DNA from: Ascidiimonas aurantiaca
GTDB taxonomy: Bacteria > Bacteroidota > Bacteroidia > Flavobacteriales > Flavobacteriaceae
Assembly (NCBI RefSeq): GCF_037646345.1
Contig: NZ_JBBEWR010000001.1
Coordinates: forward strand, 496,001 to 560,000
Length of the DNA: 64,000 nt
Direction of reading: 5' to 3'
Shown here: positions 45,951 to 54,750 of the stretch, in pieces
Position numbering within the stretch: position 1 is the first letter of the stretch
Layout of the letters: every line of letters begins with the position of its first letter
Position numbers and translations under genes: made by a program
Notes under the pieces: model-generated
The model's input: only the letters and a program-made list of their open reading frames with translations
The model's database searches: none
What the model was told of the DNA's origin: nothing

Positions 45951-46445
45951 CTATACGGTCAGATCTTTATACATCCATACAGGACATGCACTATGGCCGG
46001 TGTCTCCCATGCGCTTATCCAAAAAGGAAAACCCAATAGACCTGTACATGTTTTGTGCTACATTCATGAACGGCATGGTTTCAAGATAACACCCTTCATA
46101 CCCCCACTCTTTTGCCTTCTCAAGGCATTTTATAATAAGTTTTCTGCCCGCTCCTTTTCCTCTTAATTCTTCAAGAAAATACATTTTTTGAAGTTCGCAT
46201 ACATTTCCCTCATAATTATCCAGAGGGGCAATTCCTGCACCACCTTTGATTATTCCGTTTTCTTCTACCACGTAATATATCTTTCGGTCTCCCGTATAAG
46301 AAGCCGTCATATCGTTTAAAGAAGCATCTTCATAAGCCGAGCCGGTTTTGGGCACCCCGAGATCTTCAAGTACTTTTCTTATAATATGTCGTACAGTTTC
46401 ATTATCGGAAACCTGTATTTCACGTATAACAAATGAGTCCTTCAA
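45951..46445 (-). CDS. GNAT family N-acetyltransferase
   Basis: A 164-residue acetyltransferase. Motif A (ELRGKGAGRKLIIKCLEKAKEWGYE, the acetyl-CoA loop, residues about 95-119) is clear, and motif B (LETMPFMNVAQNMYRSIGF) follows. I took the TTG at 46445, which gives MKDSFVIREIQVSD; the frame continues upstream across the ribD start, but that would add an unrelated 23-residue hydrophobic extension. The acetylated substrate is unknown. Gene order GNAT-prmC on the minus strand suggests one transcript. Confidence 0.85.
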   Translation of the reverse strand: MKDSFVIREIQVSDNETVRHIIRKVLEDLGVPKTGSAYEDASLNDMTASYTGDRKIYYVVEENGIIKGGAGIAPLDNYEGNVCELQKMYFLEELRGKGAGRKLIIKCLEKAKEWGYEGCYLETMPFMNVAQNMYRSIGFSFLDKRMGDTGHSACPVWMYKDLTV

Positions 46446-46463
46446 CTTTGTATATTTAAATAG

Positions 46464-46471
46464 TATTTTTG
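46464..46471 (+). promoter_or_regulatory. -7 element of ribD
   Basis: TATTTTTG matches TAnnTTTG and ends 4 bases before the GTG start at 46476, so the transcript likely begins at the start codon. Confidence 0.5.
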
Positions 46472-46475
46472 TGAT

Positions 46476-47543
46476 GTGAATATACATGAAAAATATATAA
46501 ACCGCTGTATTCAACTAGCTAAAAACGGACTGGGTACTACCTACCCTAATCCTATGGTAGGCAGCGTTATTCTACACAAAGGTCTTATTATTGGAGAGGG
46601 CTGGCATAAAAAGGCCGGTGACCCTCATGCCGAGGTAGCTGCTATTCAAAGTGTAAAGGATAAAACGCTACTTAAAGAGGCTACCTTATATGTTAACCTG
46701 GAACCTTGCAGTCATTACGGCAAAACACCTCCGTGCAGTGATCTTATTATTAGAGAAGGCATTAAAAAAATAGTAATAGGCTCTATGGACCCGCATTCAA
46801 AAGTAGCAGGAAAAGGTATTAAAAAACTCAAAGATCATGGATGTGAGGTAATAATAGGAGTGCTTGAAGAGCATTGTCATGAACTAAACAAGCGATTTTT
46901 TACGTTTCATCTTAAACAACGCCCTTATATTATCCTTAAATGGGCTCGTACCAAAGATGGGTATCTGAGTCCGCATGCGAGAAATGGAAATTCCCATACC
47001 CCCAGGGGTGCTGTCTGGATAACAAATTCTCTTTCCAGACAATGGGTACATAAATGGAGAAGTGAGGAAAGTGCAATTCTTGCCGGTACAAGAACCGTAC
47101 TGGAAGACAACCCTTCTTTAACCACTAGAAACTGGCATGGAACATCACCAATACGAGTGGTGATCGATGAAAAAGGCGCTATTAACACTGAATCATTTCA
47201 GGTTTTTGACAAGAATGCCCAAACGCTGTTGATCACAGGAAAGGAAACGCACACGCATGTACCATCACATATAAAAAGAGCATCTATCAACTTTCAGCAA
47301 AATCCCGCCCTGCAAATTTGCAAAGTACTGTATGAAATGGAGATACAAAGTTGCATTATTGAAGGAGGCGCACATACCCTTAACCTGTTCATTAATGAGA
47401 ACATCTGGGATGAAGCCCGTGTTTTTACAGGCGATACGGTATTTGGGCACGGCACAACAGCTCCCCGTATCTCCGGAACCCTGTTGAAAAAGCTTCATCT
47501 TTTAAACGACGAATTAACTATTTGGCATAACCCGCAGTCATGA
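46476..47543 (+). CDS. ribD: bifunctional riboflavin deaminase/reductase RibD
   Basis: RibD deaminates and then reduces the pyrimidine intermediate of riboflavin synthesis. The 355-residue protein has a deaminase half with the zinc site HAEVAAI (His51, Glu53) plus LEPCSHYGKTPPC (Cys78, Cys87), and a reductase half with ILKWARTKDG and GPRVFTG-like contacts (about 150-340). Start is GTG; the only ATG nearby is out of frame. The stop overlaps the HAD gene start by ATGA. Confidence 0.95.
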   Translation: MNIHEKYINRCIQLAKNGLGTTYPNPMVGSVILHKGLIIGEGWHKKAGDPHAEVAAIQSVKDKTLLKEATLYVNLEPCSHYGKTPPCSDLIIREGIKKIVIGSMDPHSKVAGKGIKKLKDHGCEVIIGVLEEHCHELNKRFFTFHLKQRPYIILKWARTKDGYLSPHARNGNSHTPRGAVWITNSLSRQWVHKWRSEESAILAGTRTVLEDNPSLTTRNWHGTSPIRVVIDEKGAINTESFQVFDKNAQTLLITGKETHTHVPSHIKRASINFQQNPALQICKVLYEMEIQSCIIEGGAHTLNLFINENIWDEARVFTGDTVFGHGTTAPRISGTLLKKLHLLNDELTIWHNPQS

Positions 47544-48151
47544 TAAAAAACATCATATTTGATTTTGGCGATATTTTTATAAATCTGGATAAAGAGGCTA
47601 CCCTTCGAAAGATCGGGCAATTAGGGCTCAGAGAACTCGATGATAATATGATTCGAATGAATGAGTCGTATGAAAAAGGACTTGTTACCACTACTGATTT
47701 TGTACAGTATTACCACCATTTGCTTCCTCATACTTCAAAAGAGCAACTTATACAGGCCTGGAATGCTATTATACTTGATTTTCCTGAATACCGCCTGCAA
47801 TTTGCAGAAAGGCTGGCTAAAAAAGGGAACTATCGTATGTTCTTGCTGAGCAATACCAATGAATTGCATATTACCGAAGTAAAAAAGAGTATGACTGGTG
47901 TACGGTACGACCGTTTTAAGCAGTGTTTTGAAAAATTCTATCTGTCTCATGAAATTCATCTTAGAAAACCCGATACCGAGATCTATAAATACGTACTCAG
48001 CGAGAACAATCTGCAAAGTGAAGAAACACTGTTTATAGATGATATGGAAAGTAATGTCCTGGCTGCAAAAAATGCAGGCATTCAAAGCTGGCACCTTATT
48101 CCCGGCAAAGACGATGTAACCCAATTATTTGAACAATCTTTTTTCATGTAA
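47540..48151 (+). CDS. HAD-superfamily hydrolase
   Basis: A 203-residue HAD protein with motif I NIIFDFGDIFINLDK (the first Asp acts as nucleophile; the second, usually Asp, is Gly-Asp in this order), motif II LLSNTNE and motif IV FIDDMESNV. It should dephosphorylate a small substrate, unknown. It is co-translated with ribD, raising the possibility that it is the missing phosphatase of the flavobacterial riboflavin pathway, but context is the only support. Confidence 0.85.
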   Translation: MIKNIIFDFGDIFINLDKEATLRKIGQLGLRELDDNMIRMNESYEKGLVTTTDFVQYYHHLLPHTSKEQLIQAWNAIILDFPEYRLQFAERLAKKGNYRMFLLSNTNELHITEVKKSMTGVRYDRFKQCFEKFYLSHEIHLRKPDTEIYKYVLSENNLQSEETLFIDDMESNVLAAKNAGIQSWHLIPGKDDVTQLFEQSFFM

Positions 48152-48153
48152 CT

Positions 48154-49017
48154 GTGGGCTACGTAATTCTCAGCATCCTTTCGAATACACTTCTTTTTGT
48201 AATTTTTAAAGCTTTTACAAAGTACCGTATCCACAACCTGCACGCCATAGTAATAAACTATTTTACTGCTGCATCTATTGGTTTTTTTAGGGCTTCTGAT
48301 ACTACTGATATTTCTCAAATTATATATCAGGACTGGTTTTATGGCACTGTCTTGCTAGGAGTCATTTTCTTTTCACTTTTTAATGTGCTTGCTTTAACAT
48401 CACAAAAGGGTGGGGTTGCTATGGCTTCTGTTGCCAGTAAAATGTCAGTAGTTATCCCCGTCACTTTTGCTTTTATAGTGTTTGATGAAACCGTTACGCT
48501 TTTAAAGATTGGTGGAATTCTGATTGCATTACTTGCCGTATATATGGTTTCCAGAAAAAGAGGTGAACAGCAATTTGAGATCTCGTACTGGTATTTACCG
48601 GTATTGCTATTCTTTGGGTCAGGTATTTTAGATACTATCTTAAAATTTCTCGAGCACCGTTATGTTAACCAAGATCAAACCGATATTTTTGCAACTACTA
48701 TTTTTTTTATGGCCGGGATTTCCGGAACTCTATTTCTAACAGGCCATTATATCGCAAAAAAACCAACCTTTCACTTAAAAAATATGGTCGCCGGTATTTT
48801 ATTGGGAATACCCAATTATTTTTCGGTTTATTTTATAGTTATGGCACTGAAGACCAATGGACTGGAGAGCTCGGTCATATTCCCGGTAAACAATGTTGGC
48901 GTTGTAATGGTATCTACCCTGTCCGGTGTTTTTCTTTTCAAAGAACAGTTGTCAGGATACAACAAAGTAGGTATTATACTGGCCATTTTTGGTATCATTC
49001 TTATGAGCTTTAACTGA
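48154..49017 (+). CDS. DMT-superfamily (EamA-like) transporter
   Basis: A 287-residue membrane protein with about ten TM helices and two EamA-like halves. Motifs MASVASKMSVVIPVTFAFIVF (shortened: ASKMSVVIPV) in the first half and SSVIFPVNNVGVVMVSTLSG (SSVIFPVNN) in the second mirror each other. Start is GTG two bases after the HAD stop. Substrate unknown. Confidence 0.85.
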   Translation: MGYVILSILSNTLLFVIFKAFTKYRIHNLHAIVINYFTAASIGFFRASDTTDISQIIYQDWFYGTVLLGVIFFSLFNVLALTSQKGGVAMASVASKMSVVIPVTFAFIVFDETVTLLKIGGILIALLAVYMVSRKRGEQQFEISYWYLPVLLFFGSGILDTILKFLEHRYVNQDQTDIFATTIFFMAGISGTLFLTGHYIAKKPTFHLKNMVAGILLGIPNYFSVYFIVMALKTNGLESSVIFPVNNVGVVMVSTLSGVFLFKEQLSGYNKVGIILAIFGIILMSFN

Positions 49018-49021
49018 AAAT

Positions 49022-49639
49022 ATGCGAGACAACGATACATATACAACCATAGAAAAACCGGCAGAAGCTGTTATTTTAAAAGAAAAAAACAGCAGGTTTA
49101 TTGGATATGCCTTTCCTGTTAATGATCGTAGCGAAATAAACAAATGTCTCGAAACAGTAAAAAAACAACATTCGTCAGCCAGACATTGGTGCTATGCCTG
49201 GCAATTAGGCACCAATGATTCTACAGAATCAAGAACAAATGACGATGGAGAACCCAGAAACAGTGCAGGAGCCCCCATTTATGGTCAAATACAATCTGCA
49301 AAGCTCACCAATATTCTAATTGTTGTCGTACGATATTTTGGAGGGGTAAAACTGGGGGTTGGCGGCCTCATTAAAGCATACAGAACATCTGCAAAATATG
49401 CTGTTGAAGCTTCCGTACCCATCAAAAAATATGTAGAAACATCTATCCAAATTACCTTTAAGTATCCAAATCTTAGCGCTGTGATGCGTTTAATCAAAGA
49501 GAATAATGTAAAAATTGTTTCCCAGAATATGAAGGAAAAATGTTATATGGAATTACGCATTCGCAACCATCAATTGAAACAGGTAATTGGACAACTGGAG
49601 TCTATTTATGGCGTTATGATCGTAAAAAAGCAAATTTGA
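49022..49639 (+). CDS. YigZ/IMPACT family protein
   Basis: A 205-residue protein with the UPF0029 N-terminal domain (KNSRFIGYAFPV, RHWCYAWQLG, DDGEPRNSAGAPIYGQI and RYFGGVKLGVGGLIKAY) and a C-terminal DUF1949-like ferredoxin fold. Its function in bacteria is unclear; it is thought to interact with translation factors or nucleic acid. It begins 4 bp after the transporter. Confidence 0.9.
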   Translation: MRDNDTYTTIEKPAEAVILKEKNSRFIGYAFPVNDRSEINKCLETVKKQHSSARHWCYAWQLGTNDSTESRTNDDGEPRNSAGAPIYGQIQSAKLTNILIVVVRYFGGVKLGVGGLIKAYRTSAKYAVEASVPIKKYVETSIQITFKYPNLSAVMRLIKENNVKIVSQNMKEKCYMELRIRNHQLKQVIGQLESIYGVMIVKKQI

Positions 49640-49647
49640 GATATGAT

Positions 49648-50049
49648 TTATTGCAGCTTTTCAAGAATGTAATCAGGACATCGAATGGGTCTTCCGGATG
49701 CCATATCTATAAATGCTAAAACTGTGTTTGCTGTAGTAATAATTTCACCTTTTTCATTGGTGATTTCATAGTCAAATTCTATACGTACAGAAGGCATCTT
49801 TGAAAGGCTGATTTTTATCGATAAAACGTCATCATAATAGGCAGATTTGTGATAATTTATGTGTAAAGATATTACCGGAAGTACTACTCCGTTATCTTCC
49901 ATCCATTTATACGATATTCCCAGATCACGAAGCCACTCAACTCTCGCTATTTCAAGAAATTGAGCATAATTTCCATGATATACTACCCCCATTTTATCAG
50001 TTTCGGAATATCGTGTTCGAATTTCAATTTTGTAGGTATAAACTTTCAA
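49648..50049 (-). CDS. acyl-CoA thioesterase (YbgC-like, 4HBT)
   Basis: A 133-residue hot-dog thioesterase with YSETDKMGVVYHGNYAQFLEIARVEWL, the classic YbgC motif (catalytic Asp in the TDKMG segment, His in YHGNY; shown here in fragments). It hydrolyses short or phospholipid-linked acyl-CoA. It converges on the YigZ gene with 8 bp between stops and is divergent from dnaA. Confidence 0.92.
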   Translation of the reverse strand: MKVYTYKIEIRTRYSETDKMGVVYHGNYAQFLEIARVEWLRDLGISYKWMEDNGVVLPVISLHINYHKSAYYDDVLSIKISLSKMPSVRIEFDYEITNEKGEIITTANTVLAFIDMASGRPIRCPDYILEKLQ

Positions 50050-50150
50050 GTGTATAAGATTTTTATATGTTAATAAAAAGTAAAATTAACGTTACCCGAC
50101 ATGCAAAAAAAAAAGTAAAAATTCAATCCGCATTTCATTTTTTTTTTCAA

Positions 50151-50172
50151 ATATTTGTTCACATATTTGTTC
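50151..50172 (+). repeat. 10-bp direct repeat upstream of dnaA
   Basis: ATATTTGTTC occurs at 50151-50160 and again at 50163-50172, 12 bp apart in centre. It lies 73 bp before the dnaA start, in a 195-bp AT-rich gap with an A-tract (50104-50114) and a T-tract (50137-50147). Promoter overlap or a protein site is possible. Confidence 0.45.
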
Positions 50173-50244
50173 TGCCTAAGTAGCGAAATTAAGAAAACTA
50201 TTCATTTCATAATTTACTAATCTAACTTCAAAATTATACGAGGA

Positions 50245-51672
50245 ATGAGCATCACTGCGCAAACGGTATGGGAGAACTGTTTATCTTTTATTAAGGATAA
50301 TATTCAACCACAGGCTTATAAGACTTGGTTTGAACCTATTAAATCAGTCAAGCTTACCGATAATGCATTGAGTATTCAGGTTCCCAGTAAGTTTTTTTAC
50401 GAATGGCTAGAAGAGCATTACGTAAAGCTGCTTAAAGTGGCCCTAACCCGTGAGCTCGGGGAAAATGCAAAATTAGTATATGTAATTAAAATGGAAAATA
50501 CATATGGTAATAAGCAGCCATTTACTGAAAAAATACCCAGTAGCCACCGGGCAAATGTGGCCCCGCAGGAGTTAGATGTACCGGTAAAGCATAAAAATCC
50601 CGAATTAAAAAACCCTTTTATAATTCCGGGAATACGAAACATTAAAATAGAGTCGCAATTAAATCCTTCATATAATTTTGATAATTTTCTTGAAGGAGAC
50701 TCTAACAGACTGGCACGTTCTGCAGGACTCGCGGTAGCGAATAAGCCCGGAGGTACTTCTTTTAATCCTCTGCTCATATTTGGAGGTGTTGGATTAGGAA
50801 AAACACATTTGGCACATGCCATTGGTGTTGAAATTAAAGATAAGTATCCCGAGAGAACCGTTCTTTATATCTCAGCAGAAAAGTTTACACAGCAATATAT
50901 AGAATCCGTAAAAAAGAACACACGTAACGATTTTATTCACTTTTACCAGTTAATCGATGTACTTATTATTGATGACGTGCAGTTCTTTTCAGGAAAAACC
51001 GGAACACAAGATGTTTTCTTTCATATTTTCAACCATTTACATCAAAACGGAAAACAGGTAATTCTTACTTCTGATAAAGCTCCGGTAGATATGCAGGATA
51101 TAGAGCAACGCCTCCTTTCCCGGTTTAAATGGGGTCTTTCTGCAGAATTACAAAGCCCTGACTTTGAAACCCGGGTCTCTATTCTTAAAAACAAACTGTT
51201 TAGGGACGGGGTTGAAATGCCAGATGAGATCATAGACTATGTAGCCAAGAATATAAAAACAAATGTGAGAGAGCTCGAAGGTGCCATTATTTCTTTAATA
51301 GCACAGTCTTCTTTCAATAAAAAAGAAGTAACTCTGGAGCTGGCGACTCAAATTGTTGAAAAATTTGTTAAGAATACGAAGCGGGAAGTTTCCATAGACT
51401 ATATTCAAAAAGTAGTGTCTGATTATTTTCAGATGGACCTGGACACCTTACAATCCAAAACCCGGAAACGACATATTGTTCAGGCACGGCAACTGGCCAT
51501 GTTCTTTGCCAAAAAATATACCAAGGCTTCTCTGGCCAGTATTGGTTCTCAAATAGGAAAAAGAGATCATGCCACTGTATTACACGCTTGCAAAACTGTA
51601 GATAATCTGGCAGAAACCGATAAGCAGTTCAGGAAGTATATTGATGATTTAACGAAGAAACTTTCGCAATAA
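50245..51672 (+). CDS. dnaA: chromosomal replication initiator DnaA
   Basis: DnaA opens the replication origin as an ATP-bound oligomer. The 475-residue protein has domain I (1-85), a linker, the AAA+ domain with Walker A GGVGLGKTH (180-188) and Walker B LIIDDVQFFSG, and domain IV with the DnaA-box reading helix (RDHATVLHACKT). No DnaA box is visible in the 195 bp upstream. It overlaps the next gene by 1 bp, so they are co-transcribed. Confidence 0.97.
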   Translation: MSITAQTVWENCLSFIKDNIQPQAYKTWFEPIKSVKLTDNALSIQVPSKFFYEWLEEHYVKLLKVALTRELGENAKLVYVIKMENTYGNKQPFTEKIPSSHRANVAPQELDVPVKHKNPELKNPFIIPGIRNIKIESQLNPSYNFDNFLEGDSNRLARSAGLAVANKPGGTSFNPLLIFGGVGLGKTHLAHAIGVEIKDKYPERTVLYISAEKFTQQYIESVKKNTRNDFIHFYQLIDVLIIDDVQFFSGKTGTQDVFFHIFNHLHQNGKQVILTSDKAPVDMQDIEQRLLSRFKWGLSAELQSPDFETRVSILKNKLFRDGVEMPDEIIDYVAKNIKTNVRELEGAIISLIAQSSFNKKEVTLELATQIVEKFVKNTKREVSIDYIQKVVSDYFQMDLDTLQSKTRKRHIVQARQLAMFFAKKYTKASLASIGSQIGKRDHATVLHACKTVDNLAETDKQFRKYIDDLTKKLSQ

Positions 51673-52145
51673 TGAAAACCCGCATCTTGATGGTTTGCCT
51701 CGGTAATATTTGCAGATCACCGTTGGCTGAAGGTATTCTGAGGTCCAAAGTACATCCTGAAAAAGTTTTCGTAGATTCTGCAGGTACCATCTCCTATCAC
51801 GAGGGAAATCCGCCCGATCCGCGATCGGTGGCCATTGCTTCCAAATACGGAATTGATATTACCTCTCAGCGTTGTCGTAAATTTCAAGTATCTGATTTTG
51901 AAGAATTTGACCATATTTATGTTATGGACAACAGTAACTACAATGATGTTGTAGGGTTGGCCAGGAATGAAAAAGAGAGACAAAAAGTTGACCTTATTCT
52001 CAATTTGGTATTTCCCAAAGAAAATGTAGATGTACCCGATCCTTATTATGGTGGCGAAAAAGGTTTTCAAAATGTATTTAAAATGCTGGATGAGGCTTGT
52101 GAAACACTGGCTGGTAACCTTAAAAACAAACAACCCTCTTTATAA
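51672..52145 (+). CDS. low-molecular-weight protein tyrosine phosphatase
   Basis: A 157-residue protein with the CX5R loop CLGNICR at the N-terminus (Cys9, Arg15) and the acid-loop DPYYGG near 120. It dephosphorylates tyrosine or arginine residues. It overlaps the dnaA stop by 1 bp; the coupling is common in Flavobacteriaceae. Confidence 0.93.
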   Translation: MKTRILMVCLGNICRSPLAEGILRSKVHPEKVFVDSAGTISYHEGNPPDPRSVAIASKYGIDITSQRCRKFQVSDFEEFDHIYVMDNSNYNDVVGLARNEKERQKVDLILNLVFPKENVDVPDPYYGGEKGFQNVFKMLDEACETLAGNLKNKQPSL

Positions 52146-52223
52146 ACTCCTCTCACCTGCTCCGGTTGTGTCTGGTTTTAAAAGCTTTTTTGTAGTTTTA
52201 CCTGAAAAGTAAAATATTTTGCC

Positions 52224-52949
52224 ATGTCTCAAAGTACTGAAACCTACGGTAAACTCTACCTTATACCCAATACACTAGGTGAAAATGAACCTTTGGAAGT
52301 GTTGCCCCTGTCTATTAAAAGTACAATTGAGCAGGTAAATGATTATATTGTGGAAAGTGAAAAACCGGCACGGCGTTTTATTAAAAAGGTGAGCTCCGGA
52401 AAATCACAGGCTTCCCTACGCTTTCAATTTTTAAATAAATATACTGAACCTTCTGAGATACAGGAATATCTAACCCCCTGTTTAGAGGGCAGACCTTTAG
52501 GTATTCTCTCTGATGCCGGCGCACCCGGGGTAGCAGATCCGGGCGCAGAGTTAGTGCGACTGGCACATCAAAAAGGCATTCGTGTAGTACCTCTGGTAGG
52601 GCCTTCTTCTATTTTGCTGGCGCTTATGGCCAGTGGTATGAATGGGCAACGATTTGCGTTTAACGGGTATTTATCTATTGACAAACAGGAAAGAAAAAAA
52701 GAGATCAGGAAATTTGAACATCTCTCTTCCGAAAATGATCAATCGCAAATATTTATAGAAACCCCTTACAGGAATGATAAACTACTCGCAAATTTTTTAA
52801 ATCACTTAAAAGACGATACGCTGCTATGCGTAGCATGCGACCTTACTTTACCTACCGAATTTATAAAAACGATGCCGGTAGCTGAATGGAAGAAGATAAG
52901 TGTGGCTCTGCATAAACGTCCCTGTATTTTTATATTGTATGCCCAATAA
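52224..52949 (+). CDS. SAM-dependent methyltransferase (TP-methylase, RsmI-related)
   Basis: A 241-residue protein with the tetrapyrrole-methylase fold: GKLYLIPNTLGE at the start, GILSDAGAPGVADPGAELVR (a SAM/substrate loop; pattern DAGAPGVADPG) and RVVPLVGPSSILLAL. In E. coli the related RsmI methylates 16S rRNA C1402, but Bacteroidota members of this size are a separate branch, so the target is uncertain. It lies downstream of the LMW phosphatase by 78 bp and ends at a hairpin. Confidence 0.85.
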   Translation: MSQSTETYGKLYLIPNTLGENEPLEVLPLSIKSTIEQVNDYIVESEKPARRFIKKVSSGKSQASLRFQFLNKYTEPSEIQEYLTPCLEGRPLGILSDAGAPGVADPGAELVRLAHQKGIRVVPLVGPSSILLALMASGMNGQRFAFNGYLSIDKQERKKEIRKFEHLSSENDQSQIFIETPYRNDKLLANFLNHLKDDTLLCVACDLTLPTEFIKTMPVAEWKKISVALHKRPCIFILYAQ

Positions 52950-52982
52950 AAAAGGCCCGGTAATGTACCGAGCCTCTTAGTT
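52948..52982. terminator. bidirectional terminator hairpin
   Basis: GGCCCGGTA (52954-52962) and TACCGAGCC (52966-52974) pair with one mismatch around ATG. An A-tract before it gives a T-tract on the minus strand, so it is strongest for the gene at 52996-53631. Confidence 0.75.
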
Positions 52983-52995
52983 AGATATAAAATTT

Positions 52996-53631
52996 TTAGA
53001 TTTTTGTAAGTCGTTGTGGCAGTATGCCTGAAGTATCATATCCCGAAAAGCGTTTCATATAATAGCGAATAGAAGCACCATTTGCATCTTCAAAGCCGGT
53101 GGCACCTCCTGATCTTAGATACTTTTTTACATTACCCGCTCCGGCAAGGTGTGCAGCCGCCAAAATACCAGATTCGGTAATTTTGACCCCGTTAAATCGC
53201 TTACCTACATAACGTTTAATGTCTTTTCGCAATATCCACTTGTTTCTGGCAGTATTGGCTATAAAAGCCTTCTCTTGTAATACCGGGTTGTTAAGAAACA
53301 AATGCTTATTATACACCCCGAATAATTGAAGTGTAGAAGCCCCAAATTGATATTTCCCCATATATCCCAAATAGTTGATAGTGAAATAATCTCCACCTGA
53401 TTCTTTGAAAGCAAGGGCTTCCTTAAATCCGACAAATGATTTACCTAAAAACGGGGGGGTGACTTTAATTTTAGGTTCCGTATAGTTGCCAACCGAATAT
53501 TCTAAGGAATCGGTTACTCTGTAAGTTTCCGGAACTACAACTATGGCTTTTTTCGTAGAAGGAGTAAAGCCTAAACTGGTTATCATTACTGCCGCGACTA
53601 AAATTATTAATTTTAATACGCTTTTTCTCAT
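52996..53631 (-). CDS. exported lysozyme/SLT-like protein (LysM-type peptidoglycan-binding family)
   Basis: A 211-residue protein with a signal peptide (1-22) and a lysozyme-like region: LAFKESGGDYFTINYLGYMGKYQFG holds the catalytic-Glu position (Glu in KESGG) seen in soluble transglycosylases, and GAGNVKKYL follows. Flavobacterial relatives are usually called peptidoglycan-binding LysM proteins and sit next to mltG. It should act on cell wall in the periplasm. A -7 element at 53692-53699 stands about 60 bp upstream. Confidence 0.8.
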   Translation of the reverse strand: MRKSVLKLIILVAAVMITSLGFTPSTKKAIVVVPETYRVTDSLEYSVGNYTEPKIKVTPPFLGKSFVGFKEALAFKESGGDYFTINYLGYMGKYQFGASTLQLFGVYNKHLFLNNPVLQEKAFIANTARNKWILRKDIKRYVGKRFNGVKITESGILAAAHLAGAGNVKKYLRSGGATGFEDANGASIRYYMKRFSGYDTSGILPQRLTKI

Positions 53632-53691
53632 AAAAACTGTTTTCTTTAAGCCTTATATCAAACATGTCGAATGCTTAAAATTTTAGAGGTG

Positions 53692-53699
53692 CAAATATA
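53692..53699 (-). promoter_or_regulatory. -7 element of the SLT-like gene
   Basis: TATATTTG on the minus strand matches TAnnTTTG and leaves a leader of about 50-55 nt. Confidence 0.55.
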
Positions 53700-53890
53700 C
53701 GATTTTTTTGACAAAAATGAATTTGACTAGTTAAAAGATTCTTAAAGTTCGATAAACGGGTGTTATTAACTGGTTATAAACAAGTTAAAAGATTAACACT
53801 GTTTTAAGACAAGTTTTATTTTGTAAGAAAAAGATCTCTGAATAAAAAACAAAAAATCCAATATCTTCTAATAGCAGGAATTTTTGAATA

Positions 53891-53910
53891 AAAATGATTA
53901 AAATCATTTT
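53891..53910 (-). terminator. hairpin at the end of the truncated mltG
   Basis: AAAATGATT (53891-53899) and AATCATTTT (53902-53910) are perfect 9-bp inverted repeats with a 2-nt loop. On the minus strand they run into TTTTTATT. The hairpin overlaps the stop codon of the mltG remnant (53906-53904). Confidence 0.5.
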
Positions 53911-54227
53911 TTGTAAACACCTGTGAGTACATCAATAATCTCATGATTATTCATGTCCTTATAGATACGATAGGAGCCTCCTTTTACTTTCTGGTGGTAC
54001 CCTCGTTTTACGGCAAATATTTCAAACGACTGCGGATTTTTAAGGTGAGGTCTAATATAAGGTAGTGCCTCTTTATAGGTAGCTGCTTCCGGAATGTATA
54101 AATAGATCTCATTTTCCCCAAAAGCCGTGTTGGGTGAAAACATAATATTGTATATTCTCATAAAAAAAACAGAGGCTATTACAAGTCCCAGAATAGAGAC
54201 AGCCCATAAGATCTTTTTAAGATACAT
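53904..54227 (-). pseudogene. truncated mltG: TM helix and N-terminal domain only
   Basis: This 107-residue frame reads as the start of endolytic transglycosylase MltG: a TM helix (about 5-25), then the LysM-like domain that begins after YNIMFSPNTAFGENEIYLYI and ends with KGGSYRIYKDMNNHEIIDVL, and then stops at GVYKK. MltG is normally about 340 residues, and the catalytic YceG domain, with its conserved Glu, should follow directly after. Nothing in the 272 bp to the next gene resembles it in any frame. Gene order (dapF-GNAT-mltG-SLT-like) is the normal one. I call it a truncated gene. A small functional membrane protein cannot be excluded, because the remaining frame has no internal stop. Confidence 0.75.
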
Positions 54228-54750
54228 GGTCTGTATTTAGCTTTTGATAAAAAAGTACATCTTTAAAAATCCCTTTATGATATGCCCATTGTTTTTTTAC
54301 GCCGGTTTGTTCAAAACCACACTTTGTAAACAGCCGCTTGCTAGCTTCATTATCGGCAGTAATGTGTGCATACAATTGTCGTAAACCTAACGTATTAAAA
54401 GCATATTCAGACAAAATATTCAATGCTTCCTCTGCTATTCCTTTTTTTCGTTCTTCTTTTCGTAAAACAATGCCTACACCTGCTCTGTAATTAGCAGGGT
54501 CAAATTCAAAGAGGTCAATTAATCCTTTGAGCTCATTCTCATTGTCTGAAATGGCAAGACGCAATTGTTTCATTTCATAAATATCCTTGTCACAGTTATC
54601 AAGATACTTTTTTAAAATAAAACGAGAATACGGGGTCTTGGTATCACTAACTTCCCATATTGTTACATCATTTTCCATTAAATACAGAAAATCGATATCC
54701 GCAGGCTCCATAGCTCTTAGAAAAATATGTGATCCATGAAGTTTTAACAT
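54217..54750 (-). CDS. RimJ/RimL-type GNAT acetyltransferase
   Basis: A 177-residue acetyltransferase with the RimJ pattern: LHGSHIFLRAMEPADIDFLY at the start, the acetyl-CoA loop RKEERKKGIAEEAL and NTLGLRQLYAHITADNEAS. It may acetylate the N-terminus of a protein. It overlaps dapF by 7 bp and the mltG remnant by 11 bp, so the three were one transcript. Confidence 0.92.
   Translation of the reverse strand: MLKLHGSHIFLRAMEPADIDFLYLMENDVTIWEVSDTKTPYSRFILKKYLDNCDKDIYEMKQLRLAISDNENELKGLIDLFEFDPANYRAGVGIVLRKEERKKGIAEEALNILSEYAFNTLGLRQLYAHITADNEASKRLFTKCGFEQTGVKKQWAYHKGIFKDVLFYQKLNTDHVS

Noticed and set aside
50050..50244. Chromosomal origin next to dnaA
   Set aside because: The gap is AT-rich, but I could not find a TTATNCACA-type DnaA box on either strand.
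53632..53903. Remains of the mltG catalytic domain in another frame
   Set aside because: One minus-strand frame is open for about 40 codons, but its translation is Phe/Ile-rich and shows no MltG motif.
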